Source: an uncultured Myxococcales bacterium
GTDB lineage: Bacteria > Myxococcota_A > Polyangia > Polyangiales > Polyangiaceae
Assembly (NCBI GenBank): GCA_937872925.1
Contig: CALMUT010000260.1
Location: 1-64,000 of the forward strand
Reading direction: 5' to 3'
DNA: 64,000 nucleotides
Shown here: in pieces, positions 39,822 to 46,025 of the stretch
Layout of the letters: the number at the start of each line of letters is the position of its first letter
Numbering within the stretch: position 1 is the first letter of the stretch
Notes under the pieces: model-generated
The model's database searches: none
What the model saw: only the letters and a program-made list of their open reading frames with translations
What the model was told of the DNA's origin: nothing
Program-made: the position numbers and the translations under genes

Positions 39822-40823
39822 GTGCGACGGCTTTCGGTCATCGCCGGCGCGCTACTGCTCTTGCTGCTGCTATCCGTCGTTTCTGCGGTCAGTTTCGGCG
39901 CCCACGCCATCGATGTGGGCCGCGCCATCGACGACCCGAACAGCCTGGACGGAGTGATCCTGTGGAGCGCGCGGGCGCCGCGGGTCCTATTGGCGGCGTT
40001 GGCGGGGGGCGCGCTGGCGGTCGTGGGCGTTGCTTTCCAGGCGTTGCTACGCAACCCCCTGGCCGACCCCTACGTTCTGGGCGTCTCCGGGGGCGCCGCC
40101 GCGGGCGCCACGTTGGCCATCGTTGCCGGCGCGAGCGCCTTCACGCTACTGGGCGCCGCAGTCGTGCCTGCCGCCGCCATGGTGGGCGGGCTGTTTGCGA
40201 CCTTGCTGGTCTACGCCATCGCACGCGCCGGCGGCGAAGTGAGCGGCACGACGATCGTGCTCGCTGGAGTGATCGTCAACGCCACCTTCGCGAGTCTGAT
40301 CACATTCATCAAGACCCTGGTCAGCGCATCCAAAGCCCAAGAGTTGCTGTTTTGGCTGATGGGCTTTTTGGATGTGCCGTCCACCGCGCAGCTGATCGCG
40401 TGTGCCATCTGGGTGGCCCTGGGCATCACGATGATCGTGCTCGACGCGGGCCGCCTCAATATCTTGTCCCTGGGCCGCGAACCCGCGCAGCACCTTGGCA
40501 TCAACGTCCGAAACTTGGAGCGGCGAGTCTTCTTCGCCGCATCAGCGGTCACCGGCGCCATCGTGAGCTTGACGGGCCTGATCGGCTTCGTGGGACTGAT
40601 CGTGCCGCATGCCGCCCGCCGCATGCTCGGCCCCGATCACCGCAGCCTGATCCCCGCAGCCATGTTGCTGGGCGCGTCCACGCTGGTATTTTGCGATCTG
40701 GCTGCGCGGGTGGCGTTTCACTACCTCGGCACAGAGCCTCCCGTGGGCGCCGTCACCGCCCTGGTGGGCGGCCCGCTGTTCCTCGTGATCTTGTACCGGA
40801 CGCGTGTGCGCGGCGCCGTGTGA
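39822..40823 (+). CDS. FecCD/BtuC-family ABC transporter permease
   Basis: This 333-residue inner-membrane protein has about ten membrane helices. Family marks: RAPRVLLAALAGGALAVVGV, FQALLRNPLADPYVLGVSGG, GREPAQHLGIN, ASAVTGAIVSLTGLIGFVGL and PHAARRMLGPDHRSLIP. Such permeases import Fe-siderophores, haem or cobalamin with a binding protein and an ATPase. Neither partner gene is in the window. The 3' end (codons for T-R-V-R-G-A-V-stop) is the left copy of a 31-bp direct repeat whose second copy lies at 44138, so what followed this gene originally may have been displaced. Confidence 0.93.
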   Translation: MRRLSVIAGALLLLLLLSVVSAVSFGAHAIDVGRAIDDPNSLDGVILWSARAPRVLLAALAGGALAVVGVAFQALLRNPLADPYVLGVSGGAAAGATLAIVAGASAFTLLGAAVVPAAAMVGGLFATLLVYAIARAGGEVSGTTIVLAGVIVNATFASLITFIKTLVSASKAQELLFWLMGFLDVPSTAQLIACAIWVALGITMIVLDAGRLNILSLGREPAQHLGINVRNLERRVFFAASAVTGAIVSLTGLIGFVGLIVPHAARRMLGPDHRSLIPAAMLLGASTLVFCDLAARVAFHYLGTEPPVGAVTALVGGPLFLVILYRTRVRGAV

Positions 40824-40825
40824 GT
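40795..40825 (+). repeat. Left copy of a 31-bp direct repeat (end of the permease gene)
   Basis: The copy begins ACCGGACGCG and ends GCCGTGTGAGT, covering the last codons and the stop of the permease gene. The second copy is at 44138-44168, in the same orientation, with 30 of 31 bases identical (a single G/C difference). Duplicating the 3' end of a gene is what site-specific integration usually leaves behind. Confidence 0.9.
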
Positions 40826-41061
40826 TGAAGCGCGTACCCGACCGATGTGCCTCCGCAGACTGGCTTGCTCGACCGTCTCATGCCCGTTCGGCTGTTCTCA
40901 GACCAACCAAACTTGGTAGGTGGGTTTTCCGAGGCGTCTGCCAGAGCCGCTCGACATACCTTCGCAACACCACTCGAGCTGCAGCTGGGCGGGAGTGCGT
41001 CCCCTGTCCGCCGCGCGGGTCCTGATTCGAAGTCCACCCGAACGCGCAGCCCGTCCCGAAA
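40826..41061. other. Gene-free stretch after the left repeat
   Basis: The 236 bases between the permease stop and the convergent lipoprotein stop contain no supportable gene. On the minus strand a short open stretch reads SRPAAARVVLRRYVERLWQT, but it has no start and no neighbours that would give it meaning. No tRNA folds here, although TTCGAA at about 41025 resembles a T-loop. Confidence 0.5.
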
Positions 41062-42081
41062 CTACCAGGTCACGAACGTGACGGGCCCGGCAATGGCTGC
41101 TGCACTGGCGGCGGCCTGACACTCGACGCTGACGAATGGTGTCTTCTTCGTCCACGAGCCATCGTCGAGGGTCACACGTCGATCGGCGATGTCGGCCTGA
41201 TACAGGTCGCCCACGCCCGAGGCCGTGCCGACCGATGCCCAAACGTCGAGCCCGTAGCGGACAGCGCGCACCGCAGCCAGCTGAAACAGGGTCGCGCCCG
41301 GGTACTTTTGCTCGGCGATCCCGGCATCGCAGGGCACATCCACGCTTGCGGGCGACGTGACAACGGTCGGTACTACGAAGGTGACCTTGTCCTCAGGCGC
41401 GCCACACATCACGGCCACGGATCCGTCCCGCAAGAACATCTGCCCCGGGCGTTGGTCATAGAACTCGGTGTCGCCGCTGTTGCTGGTGTACACGAACGCT
41501 GGCGTGTTTTGGTGCACGAGCGCGTGCACCGCCGACAGCTCGGCGACGGACTTGCCAGGAAATGCGTGTTCGGCGAACGTCCGCGGCTGCGTCCCCACAT
41601 AGTAGCTGGAGGAGCACGTTGCTTCGAAGGTTTCGACCGGTATGGCTTTCGGCACGTGCCAGGTCACCTCGCGATTGCCCGCGATGCTGACGCCACCAAC
41701 GGGCGCGCAGCTGTCCAGCCCCACGGCGCCGCCCGCAATGAACGTGGGTGAACGCCCTTGGTAGCAGCACGGCGCGTTGTCACCCGAAACGATGCGGACG
41801 AAGGGGTGTGCGAAGGCGAGCTCGTTCAGCGTTCGCCCCGGCAGGAGCAGCCGGTTGTCGTTGAGTTTGCAGACCTGCTCATACAGCTGCACACCGCTCC
41901 CTGCTTCGGCGTCGGCAGCGTCCTGACTGGCGTCCGGCAGCGCCGCATCGCCAGGCACGCCGCCACCTCCATCGTTGCCGCCGCTTGCTCCGACCCCACC
42001 GCCGCCACCGCCGCCGCTGCTACCGCCGGAACCACAAGCGATGGCCGCGAGTGCAAAGGCGGTCAACACGCGAGTGTTCAT
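41062..42081 (-). CDS. Lipoprotein of unknown function
   Basis: This 339-residue protein has lipobox AAIAC, a Gly/Asp/Ala-rich tether to about residue 60, then two or three copies of an about 90-residue unit. Each unit includes LNELAFAHPFVRIVSG / VAELSAVHALVHQNTPAFVY / LFQLAAVRAVRYGLDVWASV, a conserved (L)(x)ELxxxxAxV pattern followed by a beta hairpin and Cys. It thus looks like an internally repeated domain; the family is unknown to me. It ends at 41062, convergent with the permease. TACCCT lies 6 bases before the ATG. Confidence 0.75.
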   Translation of the reverse strand: MNTRVLTAFALAAIACGSGGSSGGGGGGGVGASGGNDGGGGVPGDAALPDASQDAADAEAGSGVQLYEQVCKLNDNRLLLPGRTLNELAFAHPFVRIVSGDNAPCCYQGRSPTFIAGGAVGLDSCAPVGGVSIAGNREVTWHVPKAIPVETFEATCSSSYYVGTQPRTFAEHAFPGKSVAELSAVHALVHQNTPAFVYTSNSGDTEFYDQRPGQMFLRDGSVAVMCGAPEDKVTFVVPTVVTSPASVDVPCDAGIAEQKYPGATLFQLAAVRAVRYGLDVWASVGTASGVGDLYQADIADRRVTLDDGSWTKKTPFVSVECQAAASAAAIAGPVTFVTW

Positions 42082-42087
42082 ACTTCA

Positions 42088-42093
42088 AGGGTA
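42088..42093 (-). promoter_or_regulatory. -10-like TACCCT before the 41062-42081 gene
   Basis: TACCCT on the minus strand lies 6 bases before ATG 42081, with no ribosome binding site between. This fits the leaderless pattern. Confidence 0.35.
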
Positions 42094-42252
42094 CCGGTTC
42101 CACACTCGCCGCGCCACGGATCACCTGCGCAAAGCGGCCCGTTGTCGATCAGTGCACTTGCCGGACGTGACGATGTTGAAGGTGCGCAAATGCGACGCTT
42201 TCGCAGTCTGAAAGTGGGGTGGCCAGCACGCGATGGCGAAAACCAAGACCTT

Positions 42253-42969
42253 TCATTTCGCATGCCGTGGTTGGTTCGAGAGCGAGCTCTTCACCAGCAC
42301 GGCGTCCGCCCAATACGCGCCGGTCCCGCCGCTCGGCAAAATGTCGTAGGTGCGCGCAGCGTCCAGTTCGATGCGTTCGACACGAAGCACTTCGGCGCCG
42401 TCCACCCGATCGCCGCTTCGGAGATCGCCAAAAACTCGACCGTCGGTCAGAGGGTGTCCCGCGGACGCCGCGACGCGCCGTCCATCGGTCAGATAGAAAC
42501 GTACCAGCTGGTGATGTTTCGGTGCGAGGACAGAGCCGACGTGCTCGATCACGCCAACCACTCGGCGACCTCGGTCGTCGAGGGTCCAAACCTGCATGCC
42601 CGTGCGCAGCGCGCTCACCTTGCGCGCGCCATCTGGCGTTGCGATCTGGGCGCCGCCGGGCAGGCAAATCGGGCAGCCGTATTGTTTCCGACTCTTGGCG
42701 TCTTCCTGGCTGAGCCAAGAGAAGCCGGGTGCGGGGTCACCTTCCTGGGCGACCGGTGGGCCGCAGTCTTGGACGCACTCGTGACCGGGACTGGGCGCGG
42801 GCCCCTGGCAATTCCCGTTTGCGACGGGCGCGGTCGGCACGGGGCCCGGCGTCGGCGTGATTGTTGGCTCAGGCGCCGGCGTCGTGGACCCGGAGCCAGG
42901 TCCAGCTCCCGCGCAAGCGGACAGCGCAACGACACCAACGACACGCAAGAGCACGGCACAACGGCGCAT
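42253..42969 (-). CDS. Lipoprotein with a Hint (intein-like) domain
   Basis: This 238-residue protein starts at ATG 42969, leading to lipobox LSAC. A Pro/Thr/Ala tether runs to about residue 50 (TPAPEPTITPTPGPVPT). A Cys-containing stretch follows (GHECVQDCGPP), then from about residue 95 a Hint fold: nucleophile-position Cys in CLPGGAQIATPDGA (intein block A), VWTLDDRGRRVV, block-B-like ASAGHPLTDGRVF with the His, and ARTYDILPSGGTGAYWADAV near the end, where inteins have a YDLxVxxxHxFxAxGVLVHN block. The terminal Asn is missing, so protein splicing is unlikely, but N-S acyl shift and self-cleavage at the Cys is possible. It is divergent from the metallothionein operon. Confidence 0.82.
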   Translation of the reverse strand: MRRCAVLLRVVGVVALSACAGAGPGSGSTTPAPEPTITPTPGPVPTAPVANGNCQGPAPSPGHECVQDCGPPVAQEGDPAPGFSWLSQEDAKSRKQYGCPICLPGGAQIATPDGARKVSALRTGMQVWTLDDRGRRVVGVIEHVGSVLAPKHHQLVRFYLTDGRRVAASAGHPLTDGRVFGDLRSGDRVDGAEVLRVERIELDAARTYDILPSGGTGAYWADAVLVKSSLSNQPRHAK

Positions 42970-42994
42970 GCACCACACGCTATCAAATGGTCGT

Positions 42995-43024
42995 TTGGCT
43001 CGCTATGCGGGAGCTGGGTGTAAT
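42995..43024 (+). promoter_or_regulatory. Candidate vegetative promoter of the metallothionein operon
   Basis: TTGGCT (42995-43000) and TGTAAT (43019-43024, five of six matches to TATAAT) are 18 bases apart. They lie in the 124-base space between the divergent Hint lipoprotein and the first metallothionein-like gene. An ECF-type promoter recognised by the sigma factor encoded downstream could overlap this region, but I cannot identify one. Confidence 0.35.
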
Positions 43025-43093
43025 GGGCAGCGGGGCTCGGCGTCAGCGGGATAGATGGGCCCAACTTCTCGGAGCCCAAAGGAGAACGCGACC

Positions 43094-43255
43094 ATGTCCA
43101 ATACTGAAACCAACGCTGCCTGTTGCCCCTGCGACAAAACCGGCTGCGAATGCGTCCCTCGCCCCCAGGAGCCGGCACGGGAGCGCGGCTGCTGCTGCGG
43201 TCCCCTGTGCCAGTGCGGACCGGCGTGCCGCTGCCCAAGCGGGTGCGGCTGCTGA
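43094..43255 (+). CDS. Metallothionein-like protein, copy 1
   Basis: This 53-residue protein starts at ATG 43094 behind a clear Shine-Dalgarno (AAAGGAG at 43078-43084). It has 14 Cys: at 10, 11, 13, 18, 20, then 33-35, 39, 41, 45, 47, 51 and 53, mostly as CxC and CC. Cys makes up a quarter of the protein, with no aromatic residues. The C-terminal cluster CGPLCQCGPACRCPSGCGC is the dense metal-thiolate part. It should bind soft metals such as Cu(I), Zn(II) or Cd(II) in the cytoplasm. It is the first of three genes; the second product has a related core and the third is a Cys-tailed sigma factor. Confidence 0.88.
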   Translation: MSNTETNAACCPCDKTGCECVPRPQEPARERGCCCGPLCQCGPACRCPSGCGC

Positions 43256-43267
43256 GGGCACCGAAAT

Positions 43268-43297
43268 CCCGCCCCGGCGCTGTAATGCCGGGGCGGG
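43268..43297 (+). terminator. GC hairpin between the two metallothionein-like genes
   Basis: CCCGCCCCGGC (43268-43278) pairs perfectly with GCCGGGGCGGG (43287-43297), an 11-bp stem with an 8-base loop. It lies 12 bases after the first gene and 41 before the second. It has no T tract, so it may be an attenuator or mRNA-stabilising element, giving more of the first protein than of the second. Confidence 0.5.
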
Positions 43298-43338
43298 GCG
43301 TGCGTCAGCTCAGTACGGACCCCAAAAGGAGACGGACG

Positions 43339-43515
43339 ATGTGTGATGAAAGCTCGAATCGAACCTGCACGCCCCCCCTGGCATGGCGACGATTTCGCCC
43401 CGGACCCAGCGTGTGCCCTTGCGGACCGGGCTGCCCCTGCGGGGTGCGCTGCCGCTGCCCCGACGGCTGCGTGACCACGCCCTCCGAAACCGCCGAAGGG
43501 GCCCAGTGGGCGTGA
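43339..43515 (+). CDS. Metallothionein-like protein, copy 2
   Basis: This 58-residue protein starts at ATG 43339 behind AAAAGGAGA. It has nine Cys; seven are in the core CPCGPGCPCGVRCRCPDGC (26-44), which matches the CGPxCxC pattern of the first protein. Its leader sequence, with a shared CCCAAAGGAG-type start, also resembles that of copy 1, so the two are probably paralogues. Compared with copy 1 it has lost the N-terminal Cys cluster and gained a Trp/Arg stretch and an acidic tail. Its stop overlaps GTG 43512 by four bases (GTGA), a possible start of the sigma gene. Confidence 0.8.
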   Translation: MCDESSNRTCTPPLAWRRFRPGPSVCPCGPGCPCGVRCRCPDGCVTTPSETAEGAQWA

Positions 43516-43541
43516 CGGTGGCCACCGCGAGCTCGGTTAAG

Positions 43542-44123
43542 ATGGACGCCATGGCCGAGACGCCGGCAAACGCCTCCTCTTCCGACGCGGCGCAGGACAC
43601 CGTTCGCAAGCTCGTCGCGGAGCACCGCCGCTTCTTGGCGTTCCTCGAACGGCGCCTGGGCGACCGCGCCCTGGCCGAAGACGTCTTGCATCACGCGTTC
43701 GTGCGCACTTTGGAGCGGGGTGGGGAGCTCAGGGATTCGGAGTCGGCGGTGGCTTGGTTCTACCGCATGCTGCGCAATGCGGTCACGGACCATCACCGCC
43801 GCAGCGGCGCCGCGCGGCGTGCGCTGGGCGCCTTCGAGCGCGAACTCGCGACCACAACGGAGGGCGGAGGTGAGCTACGTGAAAGCGTGTGCGAGTGTAT
43901 TTTTGAACTAGCGAGCACGCTGAAGCCGGAATACGCGCTAGCGCTCACGCGGGTCGAAGTCGACGGGCTCGCGGTCAAGGAGTTTGCCAACGAGCTGGGC
44001 ATCACGGCGAACGCAGCGGGCGTGCGAGTGTTTCGTGCACGCGAGGCACTACGTCGGCGACTCAAGGAGTGCTGCGGCAGCTGTGCCGAACACGGCTGCG
44101 TGGAGTGCCATTGCAAGGTGTGA
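43542..44123 (+). CDS. CorE-like ECF sigma factor with a Cys-rich tail
   Basis: This 193-residue protein (from ATG 43542; GTG 43512 would add ten residues) has region sigma-2 (FLERRLGDRALAEDVLHHAF) and sigma-4 (LAVKEFANELGITANAAGVR, then VFRAREALRRRL). A CxC (Cys117, Cys119) sits between the two regions. The last 17 residues carry six Cys and two His (CCGSCAEHGCVECHC, 177-191). Sigma factors of the CorE type (ECF44 group, Myxococcus xanthus) have such a Cys-rich tail that senses metals directly, without an anti-sigma factor. None is encoded here. It most likely activates the two metallothionein-like genes, and itself, when a soft metal binds. Confidence 0.88.
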   Translation: MDAMAETPANASSSDAAQDTVRKLVAEHRRFLAFLERRLGDRALAEDVLHHAFVRTLERGGELRDSESAVAWFYRMLRNAVTDHHRRSGAARRALGAFERELATTTEGGGELRESVCECIFELASTLKPEYALALTRVEVDGLAVKEFANELGITANAAGVRVFRAREALRRRLKECCGSCAEHGCVECHCKV

Positions 44124-44124
44124 G

Positions 44125-44172
44125 GTGGACTTTGCGGACCGCACGCGTGTGCGCGGCGCCGTGTGAGTCCAC
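44125..44172 (+). terminator. Inverted repeat after the sigma gene
   Basis: GTGGACT (44125-44131) and AGTCCAC (44166-44172) flank a GC-rich, self-complementary interior, right after the sigma stop. It could end the operon. It overlaps the right copy of the direct repeat. Confidence 0.35.
44138..44168 (+). repeat. Right copy of the 31-bp direct repeat
   Basis: The copy begins ACCGCACGCG and ends GCCGTGTGAGT, 30 of 31 bases identical to 40795-40825, where the same bases encode the end of the permease. Here they are non-coding, starting 14 bases after the sigma stop. A duplicated gene end at the far boundary is the expected scar of an insertion. Confidence 0.9.
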
Positions 44173-44204
44173 GGGCCGCGCACTTGTGTGTAAAGCGCGA
44201 TGCT

Positions 44205-44888
44205 TTACTTCTCGTAGAGCTGCGCTGCGGCGATGCCAGCGCCGCCCGCAACCTCGACCACCATCTTGACGGGCAGGCCGAAGGGCGCGGGGTTCTTGTA
44301 ACAGTTCGGCTTCTTGCCGAGCACCGCTTGGGGACCGGTGCCTTGGTCTTGCGCCAACACCATCGCGGATCCGGGGATCGGCGTGACGGCAACGAACTTG
44401 ACGTTCACTTCCGAGATCGGCGGGAGGCCTGACGCGACCACCGTGTAGCACTTGCCGGCGTTGAGCTGGATCTGAGTTTCGAGGGTCTGGCCTTGCTGGA
44501 AGTTACCCACCAGGGCCGAGCCAACGGGCTTGGCACCAGGCATGGCCTCTGCGGTCGCCATTTGGTTCAGGATCTGCGTCGCGGCCGCGCCCAGAGACGG
44601 GTCCATCGGCGTGGCAGCGCCACCACCGGAAGGCTGTGTTCCGGGCATCGGGGCAGTCGTCGGCTGAGTGGTGGGCTGCGGCGCGGGCTGCTGCTGATAG
44701 CCCCCAGGCTGCTGCTGATAGCCACCGGGCTGCTGTTGATAACCACCGGGCTGCTGCTGATACCCGCCGGGCTGCTGCTGGTAGCCAGCCTGCTGGTACT
44801 GGGCGTCTTGGCCCTCATCCTTTTTCTTGCAGCCGACAACCGTCGTCAACACCAGGCAACCTACGACACCAAGGATCAAACTTCGCAT
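44205..44888 (-). CDS. Lipoprotein with YQQQPGG repeats
   Basis: This 227-residue protein starts at ATG 44888 behind a GGAG. It has signal peptide, lipobox TTVVGC and a KKKDEG stretch, which may favour retention or sorting. Five or six tandem YQQQPGG heptads follow (21-bp DNA repeats, about 44687-44786), then a Pro/Thr linker. The C-terminal 120 residues are a compact beta-type domain (GQTLETQIQLNAGKCYTVVA, VKFVAVTPIPGSAMVLAQDQ, NCYKNPAPFGLPVKMVVEVA) resembling other myxobacterial envelope domains of unknown role. The repeats are probably a flexible stalk and may vary in number between strains. Confidence 0.82.
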   Translation of the reverse strand: MRSLILGVVGCLVLTTVVGCKKKDEGQDAQYQQAGYQQQPGGYQQQPGGYQQQPGGYQQQPGGYQQQPAPQPTTQPTTAPMPGTQPSGGGAATPMDPSLGAAATQILNQMATAEAMPGAKPVGSALVGNFQQGQTLETQIQLNAGKCYTVVASGLPPISEVNVKFVAVTPIPGSAMVLAQDQGTGPQAVLGKKPNCYKNPAPFGLPVKMVVEVAGGAGIAAAQLYEK

Positions 44889-44903
44889 GACTCGCAACTC
44901 CAA

Positions 44904-45161
44904 TGATTCGTTCTAGTTTCTCAACGCGGATAGGCGCCTCGCGCTTACGCGACAAAATGCACATGGTGTGCGGGCGGAAGGCTACCTTTAGACGGCGTGG
45001 GTGGTCCAGGGCGTCAATTTCTCTGCCGGGCAGCGAGCGCCGACTCGTGCGCAGAGTCGCCGACCTGTGTCATAACAGCTTAGAATCGTTGAGTATTTAT
45101 GACTGGCGCTTAAATGCGGCGGGCTGGACCGGGCCCGCCCCCGTGATAGATCGACAGCTGC
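44904..45161. other. Divergent intergenic region
   Basis: 258 bases lie between two divergent genes. The patch 45068-45115 is unusually AT-rich for this genome (TTGAGTATTTATGAC, TTAAAT) and could hold promoters, but no pair of boxes at standard spacing is convincing. I see no RNA gene. Confidence 0.4.
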
Positions 45162-45968
45162 GTGCGCATCGCTCTGGTCACAGACGTGCATTTTGGGCCT
45201 CTCGCCTACTTCGACGGCAAACTCCGAAAGCTGTCACATCGGGCGGCAGATCTGACTGCCGAGTTCGTCCGTGCGGCGCGCGCTGCGGGCGCCGAGCTGA
45301 TCGTGAACCTAGGCGACGTCGTCGAAGACGAATCCCGGGAAGCGGATCACGCACGCTACGCTGAGTTCACGAGCTTGCTTGAGGGAAGCGAGTTGCCGGT
45401 GCTGCACGTCGCAGGCAACCACGACCAAATCTTTCTGAGCGACGCCGACTTGGCTGGACTTTGGGGCCGTGACGGCGCGCTGCACTATTTCGAAGACATC
45501 GGCGGCTTGCGCTTCGTCGTGCTGAACACCCTCGAGACCAAGGACGTCTGCGTGCGCCTTCCCCAGGCACAGCTAGACTGGGTCGCAGCTGTATTGCGAG
45601 ACTCGCCCCATCCAGTCGTCGTGCTGATGCACCATCCCGCCGGCGAAATGGACCTGCGCGGCAATCGCTGGTTCGAGAAGGCGCCGCACATTTGCCGAGT
45701 CGCCGAGCGCCGGGAGCTGCGCAACATTCTGATCCAAAGCGAGAAGGTGTTGTGCGTGTTCAACGGGCACGCGCACTGGAACTACGCCGAGGTCTTCGAT
45801 CAGGTCCCCTTTGTCACGCTGCAAAGTCTCACGGAGAATCTGGATGACGACGCGCCGGGACGGCCTGCCGCAGCTTGGGCGTTGTGCGACATCACGAAAG
45901 CGGCGGTGCTGCTAGAAGTGCACGGCGAAGAGCCCAGCAGACTGCGCGTGCCCCGCAAGTCCGGCTGA
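45162..45968 (+). CDS. Calcineurin-like metallophosphoesterase
   Basis: This 268-residue cytoplasmic protein starts at GTG. It has all metallophosphoesterase motifs: Asp-x-His in LVTDVHFGPL, LIVNLGDVVEDE, HVAGNHDQIF (GNHD/E), VVLMHHPAG and FNGHAHWNYA (GHxH). The set of metal ligands is complete, so it should hydrolyse phosphomono- or diesters. Among cAMP phosphodiesterase-, UDP-diacylglucosamine hydrolase- and general MPE-type relatives it is closest to the CpdA-like shape, but substrate is not certain. Confidence 0.9.
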   Translation: MRIALVTDVHFGPLAYFDGKLRKLSHRAADLTAEFVRAARAAGAELIVNLGDVVEDESREADHARYAEFTSLLEGSELPVLHVAGNHDQIFLSDADLAGLWGRDGALHYFEDIGGLRFVVLNTLETKDVCVRLPQAQLDWVAAVLRDSPHPVVVLMHHPAGEMDLRGNRWFEKAPHICRVAERRELRNILIQSEKVLCVFNGHAHWNYAEVFDQVPFVTLQSLTENLDDDAPGRPAAAWALCDITKAAVLLEVHGEEPSRLRVPRKSG

Positions 45969-46025
45969 CGGAGAGCTCCCGGGCTTTTCGCCTGCCAACA
46001 GCGTCGGCGTCAGCGCGAGCTGGGC

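Larger units (their letters stand above)
40826..44168. mobile_element. Putative acquired block bounded by the 31-bp direct repeat
   Basis: The 3.34-kb block lies between the end of the permease gene and the second copy of the repeat. It contains a lipoprotein, a Hint-domain lipoprotein, two metallothionein-like genes and an ECF sigma factor, all absent from the gene order on either side in functional terms. No integrase, transposase or terminal inverted repeats are visible, so it may be a degraded or trans-mobilised element, or the product of homologous recombination. Confidence 0.4.

Noticed and set aside
40753-41037. Short minus-strand frame after the permease gene
   Set aside because: It overlaps the end of a certain gene on the other strand, has no start signal, and its product matches nothing I recognise.
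40990-41040. tRNA-like T-loop (TTCGAA) near the left direct repeat
   Set aside because: The flanking bases do not pair as a T-stem and no acceptor, D or anticodon arms can be drawn, so it is not an integration-target tRNA.
43094-43515. The Cys-rich small frames as chance open frames
   Set aside because: Both have good Shine-Dalgarno sequences at correct spacing, CxC patterns too regular for chance, and overlap or adjacency to a metal-type sigma gene, so I kept them as genes.
43383-44123. Longer version of the sigma factor starting at 43383
   Set aside because: It would overlap most of the second metallothionein-like gene and adds a Arg/Pro-rich non-domain leader.
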